From positions 248,001-312,000 of the forward strand of contig JASGKH010000001.1 in assembly GCA_047600785.1 (NCBI GenBank): a stretch of 64,000 nucleotides of DNA, in the 5' to 3' direction. The notes under the pieces are model-generated. The model was not told the origin of the DNA. It saw nothing but the letters and a program-made list of their open reading frames with translations, and ran no database searches. Shown here one piece after another: positions 59,150 through 64,000 of the stretch. The translations under genes and the position numbers were made by a program. Position 1 is the stretch's first letter. Every line of letters begins with the position of its first letter. This DNA comes from Breznakibacter sp047600785 (GTDB taxonomy: Bacteria > Bacteroidota > Bacteroidia > Bacteroidales > Marinilabiliaceae).

Positions 59150-60868
59150 TCAATCCTTTTGGGCAATTTTCGACCAACTGTCCTTAAGCCCCGCCGTTTT
59201 GTTGAACACGGGATTTTCGGACGTACTGTCCAAATCAACGCAAAAATAGCCGATGCGTTGGAATTGAAATTGGGCTAGCGGTTCGGCACTTTTCAACCAA
59301 GGCTCCACTTTGCAGTTTTTAAGCACCGAAAGTGATTCGGGGTTGAGGAACTCTTTAAAGTCGACATCCTTGTGCCCGTCAGGCTCCGGGTCGGAGAACA
59401 GGCGGTCGTACAGCCTCACTTCGGCATCGATGCAATGGCGTGCCGACACCCAGTGCAACGTCCCCTTCACCTTACGTTCGCATGGCGACATGCCGCTACG
59501 GGTATCGGGGTCGTAGGTGCAATGTATTTCGGTCACTTTGCCGCTTTCGTCTTTCACAAAGCTTTCGCATTTGACGATATAGGCACTTTTCAAGCGTACT
59601 TCGAGGCCGGGGCCCAAACGGAAGAACTTTTTGGGAGGTACCTCCATAAAATCGTCTCTCTCGATGTAAATCTCTCGGCAAAACGTAAGTGGACGGGAGT
59701 CACTGTTTTCATCTTCGGGATTGTTGATAGTCATCAGCTCCTCTTCCTGGCCTTCAGGATAGTTCGTGATAATGAGCTTGACGGGATCGAGCACCGCGTT
59801 TACACGTGTGGTGGTTCTGTTAAGGTGCTCGCGTACGCAGTGTTCCAGCAATGCAACGTCAATCACGTTGTCACGACGGGCCACGCCTACTTTCTCGGCA
59901 AACAAACGGATGGATTCAGGGGTGTAACCACGGCGGCGCAATCCTGAAATGGTAGGCATGCGCGGATCGTCCCACCCGGCAACGTAGCCCTTTTGGACCA
60001 GTTCGAGCAATCTCCGCTTGCTCATTACGGTATAATTCAGGTTGAGGCGGGCAAATTCTATTTGGCGCGTCCTTACCTCTGGTTTGGGCTTCCCTTCAAG
60101 TATCTGGTCGAGAAACCAGTCGTAAAGCGGCCTGTGTACCTCAAACTCCAACGTACAGATGGAATGTGTGATCCCTTCAATGAAGTCGCTTTGTCCGTGC
60201 GTATAATCGTACATGGGGTAAATGCACCATTTGTCGCCCGTACGGTGGTGCGGCTTGTGTATGATGCGGTACATAATGGGGTCGCGCATGTGCATGTTGG
60301 ACGAAGCCATGTCGATTTTGGCGCGAAGGATCTTTTCCCCCTCGGCAAATTCACCGTTTTTCATGCGTTCGAACAAATCAAGGTTCTCCTCCACCAAACG
60401 GTTCCGGTAAGGGCTTTCCACGCCGGGCTCAGTGGGAGTTCCTTTTTGCGCGGCAATTTCCTCGGCCGACAATTCGCACACGTATGCCTTGCCTTTTTTT
60501 ATCAGTTCAACGGCCCATTCATAAAGCTGGTCGAAATAATCGGATGCATATTTTGGTTCGCCCTGCCACTGGAATCCCAACCACCTTACATCGTCCTGGA
60601 TCGATTCCACGTACTCCACCTCTTCTTTGGTGGGGTTGGTATCGTCGAAACGAAGGTTGCAGGCCGCACGGTAATGCTCGGCCAACCCAAAGTTGAGACA
60701 AATTGATTTGGCGTGCCCAATGTGCAAATAACCGTTCGGTTCAGGCGGGAAACGGGTCAATACTTTTCTTCCGTTTTTCCCTTCGGCCAAATCCCTGTCG
60801 ATTTCCATGTGGATAAAGTTTCCTTTTACAGCATCTTTACCCACTTCTTCCAATGGTTCGGTACTCAT
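59150..60868 (-). CDS. glnS: Glutaminyl-tRNA synthetase
   Basis: Charges tRNA-Gln directly. It has 572 residues from the ATG at 60868, with an alternative in-frame start at 60907 (13 residues longer). HIGH motif in FPPEPNGYLHIGHAKS, the KMSKS equivalent VMSKRRL, and RFDDTNP and GWDDPRMPTISGLRRRG are typical. The C-terminal beta-barrel anticodon domains are complete. Having glnS together with gltX suggests direct glutaminylation, without need of the GatCAB route for tRNA-Gln. A TATTTTTG box on the minus strand (60967-60960) lies 92 nt before the chosen start and 53 nt before the alternative. Confidence 0.95.
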   Translation of the reverse strand: MSTEPLEEVGKDAVKGNFIHMEIDRDLAEGKNGRKVLTRFPPEPNGYLHIGHAKSICLNFGLAEHYRAACNLRFDDTNPTKEEVEYVESIQDDVRWLGFQWQGEPKYASDYFDQLYEWAVELIKKGKAYVCELSAEEIAAQKGTPTEPGVESPYRNRLVEENLDLFERMKNGEFAEGEKILRAKIDMASSNMHMRDPIMYRIIHKPHHRTGDKWCIYPMYDYTHGQSDFIEGITHSICTLEFEVHRPLYDWFLDQILEGKPKPEVRTRQIEFARLNLNYTVMSKRRLLELVQKGYVAGWDDPRMPTISGLRRRGYTPESIRLFAEKVGVARRDNVIDVALLEHCVREHLNRTTTRVNAVLDPVKLIITNYPEGQEEELMTINNPEDENSDSRPLTFCREIYIERDDFMEVPPKKFFRLGPGLEVRLKSAYIVKCESFVKDESGKVTEIHCTYDPDTRSGMSPCERKVKGTLHWVSARHCIDAEVRLYDRLFSDPEPDGHKDVDFKEFLNPESLSVLKNCKVEPWLKSAEPLAQFQFQRIGYFCVDLDSTSENPVFNKTAGLKDSWSKIAQKD

Positions 60869-61012
60869 ATATTGCAGTTTTTCGATCGTAGCAATCCACT
60901 TACGCATCGTTGCGCACTATTTTCAAGGGGCAGCAATGGAACCGGATTGAATAACAAGGCAAAAATAATGGATTTTGCGCACCGCTCTTCACGAAAGGAA
61001 GTATAAAAAATT

Positions 61013-61020
61013 TAATTTTG
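61013..61020 (+). promoter_or_regulatory. Candidate -7 element of folB
   Basis: TAATTTTG, 37 nt before the folB ATG. No TTG at the expected distance. Confidence 0.4.
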
Positions 61021-61057
61021 CCGCGTTTGCGGCATTGTATCCCCAAAAATTTGAACT

Positions 61058-61429
61058 ATGGAGGCAAAAAAAGACAACAACGTGTTGATTGAACTGGAGG
61101 AGATGGAGTTTTACGCCTTTCATGGATGTTTTAAGGAAGAGCGCATCGTGGGCAATAAATTCAGGGTGAATATTTCGTTTTCGACAGACTGTTCCGAGGC
61201 CAGAGTCTCCGACCAGATTTCAGACACGGTGAACTATGTACGCGTTTACGACCTTGTGAAAGCCGAAATGATGCAAACGTCCAATCTGCTGGAACATGTG
61301 GCAGGGCGCATTATCGATGCCATTGCCAGTGAATTTCCCGGTATTACGGATCTGACCGTAAAAGTATCGAAACTGAACCCTCCTGTGGGTGGGCAAATGA
61401 AACAGGTCAGCGTGACGATGAAGGCGTGA
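61058..61429 (+). CDS. folB: Dihydroneopterin aldolase
   Basis: Cleaves 7,8-dihydroneopterin in folate synthesis. It has 123 residues, the normal size for this tunnel-fold enzyme. Family marks: ELEEMEFYAFHGCFKEER (Glu and the Tyr/His of the active site), VNYVRVYDLV, LLEHVAGRI with the conserved Glu, and the Lys of VKVSKLNPPV. It stands alone between glnS (divergent) and ileS. Confidence 0.93.
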   Translation: MEAKKDNNVLIELEEMEFYAFHGCFKEERIVGNKFRVNISFSTDCSEARVSDQISDTVNYVRVYDLVKAEMMQTSNLLEHVAGRIIDAIASEFPGITDLTVKVSKLNPPVGGQMKQVSVTMKA

Positions 61430-61463
61430 AAGTGTACTTTAAAGGTTTAAGGGCCTGGGATGA

Positions 61464-61495
61464 TTTGCATTTAAATTGCTCATCGTATATATTTG
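61464..61495 (+). promoter_or_regulatory. Bacteroidetes-type promoter of ileS
   Basis: TTTG at 61464-61467, a 20-nt spacer, then TATATTTG at 61488-61495. Exact match to the consensus. The start codon is 33 nt downstream. Confidence 0.8.
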
Positions 61496-61528
61496 TGGAC
61501 TTTTTTAAAAATCAGGCAAAAACGATAT

Positions 61529-64000
61529 ATGAGTGCGAAATTTCCCGAATACAAGGGACTTGATTTGTCCCAAGTGAACAAAGATGTGTTAAAACATTGG
61601 GAAGAGATCAATGCTTTCGGACAAAGCATAAAATTACGTGAAAATGCCCCTTCGTTTGTGTTTTATGAAGGACCTCCGTCAGCCAACGGCATGCCGGGCA
61701 TCCACCACGTAATGGCGCGCACCATCAAAGATATTTTTTGTCGTTACAAAACCCAGCAGGGCTTTTTGGTAAACCGCAAGGCAGGTTGGGATACCCACGG
61801 TTTGCCCGTAGAATTGGGCGTAGAGAAAGCACTTGGCATTACCAAGGAAGATATCGGGAAATCCATTTCGGTAGCCGAATACAATGAGGCCTGTCGCAAA
61901 GATGTGATGAAATACACCGATATGTGGGAGGACCTTACCCACAAAATGGGGTATTGGGTAGACATGGACGATCCATACATTACTTACGACAGCAAGTATA
62001 TCGAAACCCTTTGGTGGATGCTCAAAGAGCTTTACAAAAAAGGATTGCTTTATAAAGGGTATACTATTCAGCCTTACTCGCCCGCGGCAGGTACCGGCCT
62101 GAGCACCCACGAACTGAACCAGCCCGGTTGTTATCGCGATGTGAAGGATACCACCTGCGTGGCCCAGTTTAAAGTCGTCAAAAACGAAAAATCATCGTTT
62201 CTTTTCGATAACGATGGGGATGTTTACATTTTGGCATGGACCACCACGCCATGGACGTTGCCTTCGAACACCGCATTGTGCGTGGGACCGAATATTAGCT
62301 ACGTCAAAGTTAGGACCTTTAATCCGTACACAGGGTCTCCTTTGTCGGTGGTAGTGGCGAAAGAATTGGTCGGAGCCCATTTTAACGCAAAAAATGCCGA
62401 ATTGCCATTCGACGAATATAAAACCGGTGACAAAAATATTCCGTTCAGGGTATCGGGTGAATATACAGGCACACAGCTCGAAAGGAATCCAATATGAACA
62501 ACTTTTTCCATGGGTAAAACCTATGGGCGATGCTTTCAGGGTAATTACCGGCGATTTTGTGACCACCGAAGATGGCACTGGCATCGTTCACATCGCACCG
62601 ACTTTTGGTGCCGATGATGCCCGTGTGGCCAAACAATCGGGCATTGCGCCTTTGCATTTGGTCGATAAGGACGGGAAGTCGCAACCCATGGTCGATCGTA
62701 CGGGGAAATATTTCCTGGTCGAGGATCTTGATCCCGATTTTGTGGCCAGCCATGTGAACGTGTCTCTTTACAACGAGTTTGCAGGCCGCTTTGTGAAAAA
62801 CGCTTACGATCCGTCGCTGACAGAAAACGATAACACGCTTGACGTGGATTTGTCGGTGCAGCTAAAAAAAGAGAATAAAGTATTTAAGATCGAGAAGCAC
62901 GTCCACAATTATCCCCATTGTTGGCGTACCGATAAACCGGTGCTCTATTATCCGCTCGATTCGTGGTTTATCCGCACCACCGCGGTGCGTGAACGAATGA
63001 TCGAGCTTAACAACACCATCAACTGGAAACCTGCGTCTACCGGAAGCGGCCGCTTTGGCAAATGGCTCGAAAATCTGGTGGATTGGAACCTCAGCCGGTC
63101 GCGTTATTGGGGAACGCCGCTTCCTATTTGGCGTACCGAAGATGGCGCCGAGGAAAAATGCATTGGTTCGGCAGAGGAGCTAACAATCGAAATCGAAAAG
63201 GCCATCAATGCGGGCGTGATGGAGAAAAATCCGTTCGCGGGATTCAAACCCAATGATTTTTCGAAAGAGAATTACAACAAATTGGATTTACACCGTCCCT
63301 ACGTCGATCAAATCGTTTTGGTTGCCGATAGCGGAAAGCTCATGTACCGCGAGTCGGACCTGATCGATGTGTGGTTCGATTCAGGTGCCATGCCTTATGC
63401 GCAAGTGCATTTTCCTTTCGAAGCAAATTTGGAAGGGGTATTCCCTGCCGACTTTATTGCCGAAGGCGTGGACCAGACCCGTGGTTGGTTCTTTACCCTC
63501 CACGCGTTGGCAACTATGCTGTTCGACTCGGTGGCGTTTAAGAATATTGTCTCCAACGGGTTGGTACTCGATAAAAACGGCAATAAAATGTCCAAGCGTT
63601 TGGGCAATGCCGTCGACCCGTTTGACACGATCGAACAACATGGTTCCGACCCTTTACGTTGGTACATGATTTCGAATGCACAGCCTTGGGACAACCTTAA
63701 GTTTGACATATCGGGCGTTGAGGAAGTGAAACGTAAATTCTTCGGTACGCTTTACAACACCTATTCATTTTTTGTCCTCTATGCAAACATTGATGGGTAC
63801 AAAGGAACGGAACCGGTCGTTCCCATTGGGAAGCGTCCCGAGATAGACCGTTGGGTAATGTCGCTTCTCAACAGCTTGATAAAAGAAGTGACCGAGGCGT
63901 ACGAGACTTATGAACCGACCAAAGCAGCCCGTGCCATCCAGAACTTTGTGGGCGAAAATCTTAGCAATTGGTACGTTCGCCTGAACCGTAAGCGTTTTTG
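61529..64000 (+). CDS. ileS: Isoleucyl-tRNA synthetase, partial and interrupted by a frameshift
   Basis: Charges tRNA-Ile. The start ATG at 61529 gives MSAKFPEYKGLDLSQ. The HIGH motif reads GIHH in ANGMPGIHHVMART. Frame 2 stops at a TGA at 62495-62497, but the protein continues in frame 3 from about 62484 as GIQYEQLFPWVKPMGDAF, which is the expected editing-domain text. Removing one A from GAAAGG at 62481-62483 repairs it. Downstream the frame is open to the window edge, with PHCWRTDKPVLYYPLDSWF, SRSRYWGTPLPIW and the KMSKS motif NKMSKRLGN. The C-terminal end lies beyond the window. Being essential, the gene is probably intact in the living cell. Confidence 0.92.

Overview
The window reads as chromosomal DNA of a Bacteroidota bacterium, most likely Bacteroidales. 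The pointers are a complete type IX secretion core (porP-gldK-gldL-gldM-gldN), several families typical of the phylum (DUF4270, DUF4296, DUF4954, a half-length GT5 glycogen-synthase-like protein), a 16S gene ending in GGCTGGAACACCTCCTTT, and promoters of the Bacteroidetes form TTG-N20-TAnnTTTG in place of -35/-10 boxes. Protein genes are moderately AT-rich, but the rRNA operon is strikingly GC-rich. A B12-dependent class II ribonucleotide reductase fits an anaerobic or oxygen-independent lifestyle.

Layout. 1-4 kb: the end of a receiver domain, galE, a beta-propeller lipoprotein and rfbB (nucleotide-sugar supply). 4-12 kb: on the minus strand a GT5-like protein, a DUF4270 lipoprotein, DUF4954 and glmS, divergent from panC-panD. 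12-16.4 kb: hldE-type heptose adenylyltransferase, radA, and a class A penicillin-binding protein on the minus strand. 16.5-26.1 kb: topA, a formimidoylglutamase-like pseudoenzyme and the T9SS genes porP, gldK, gldL, gldM and gldN, all co-directional and closed by a strong terminator. 26-34.5 kb: dxs, a hybrid histidine kinase, frr, manC, an MlaE/MlaF ABC pair and rnhB. 34.5-42 kb: a glutaminyl-cyclase-like M28 enzyme, cysS, a MORN-repeat protein, rnr and an S41 protease. 42.1-47.3 kb: one complete rRNA operon (16S, tRNA-Ile, 23S, 5S) with promoter and terminator. 47.4-51 kb: a polyprenyl glycosylphosphotransferase operon with a DUF4296 lipoprotein, a small amidohydrolase-like protein and cysQ. 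51-64 kb: pgk, waaA, nrdJ, a 42-nt tandem repeat block, gltX, glnS, folB and a partial ileS.

How the genes connect. Much of the window serves the envelope: nucleotide sugars (galE, rfbB, manC, glmS), LPS core (heptose adenylyltransferase, Kdo transferase), peptidoglycan synthesis, lipid transport (Mla-like), and the T9SS that moves proteins across the outer membrane. The predicted periplasmic glutaminyl cyclase fits the secreted proteins here whose signal peptides appear to be cut before Gln (PorP, GldN, the MORN protein).

Two normally indispensable genes, gldK and ileS, each carry what looks like a one-base insertion. Sequencing or assembly error is the simplest explanation, and either could be settled from reads. 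No phage, insertion sequence or CRISPR array was found. The best candidates for new biology are the catalytically degenerate ureohydrolase fixed inside the T9SS gene run, the GC-rich rRNA (a possible sign of warm growth), and the hairpin-forming tandem repeat between nrdJ and gltX.
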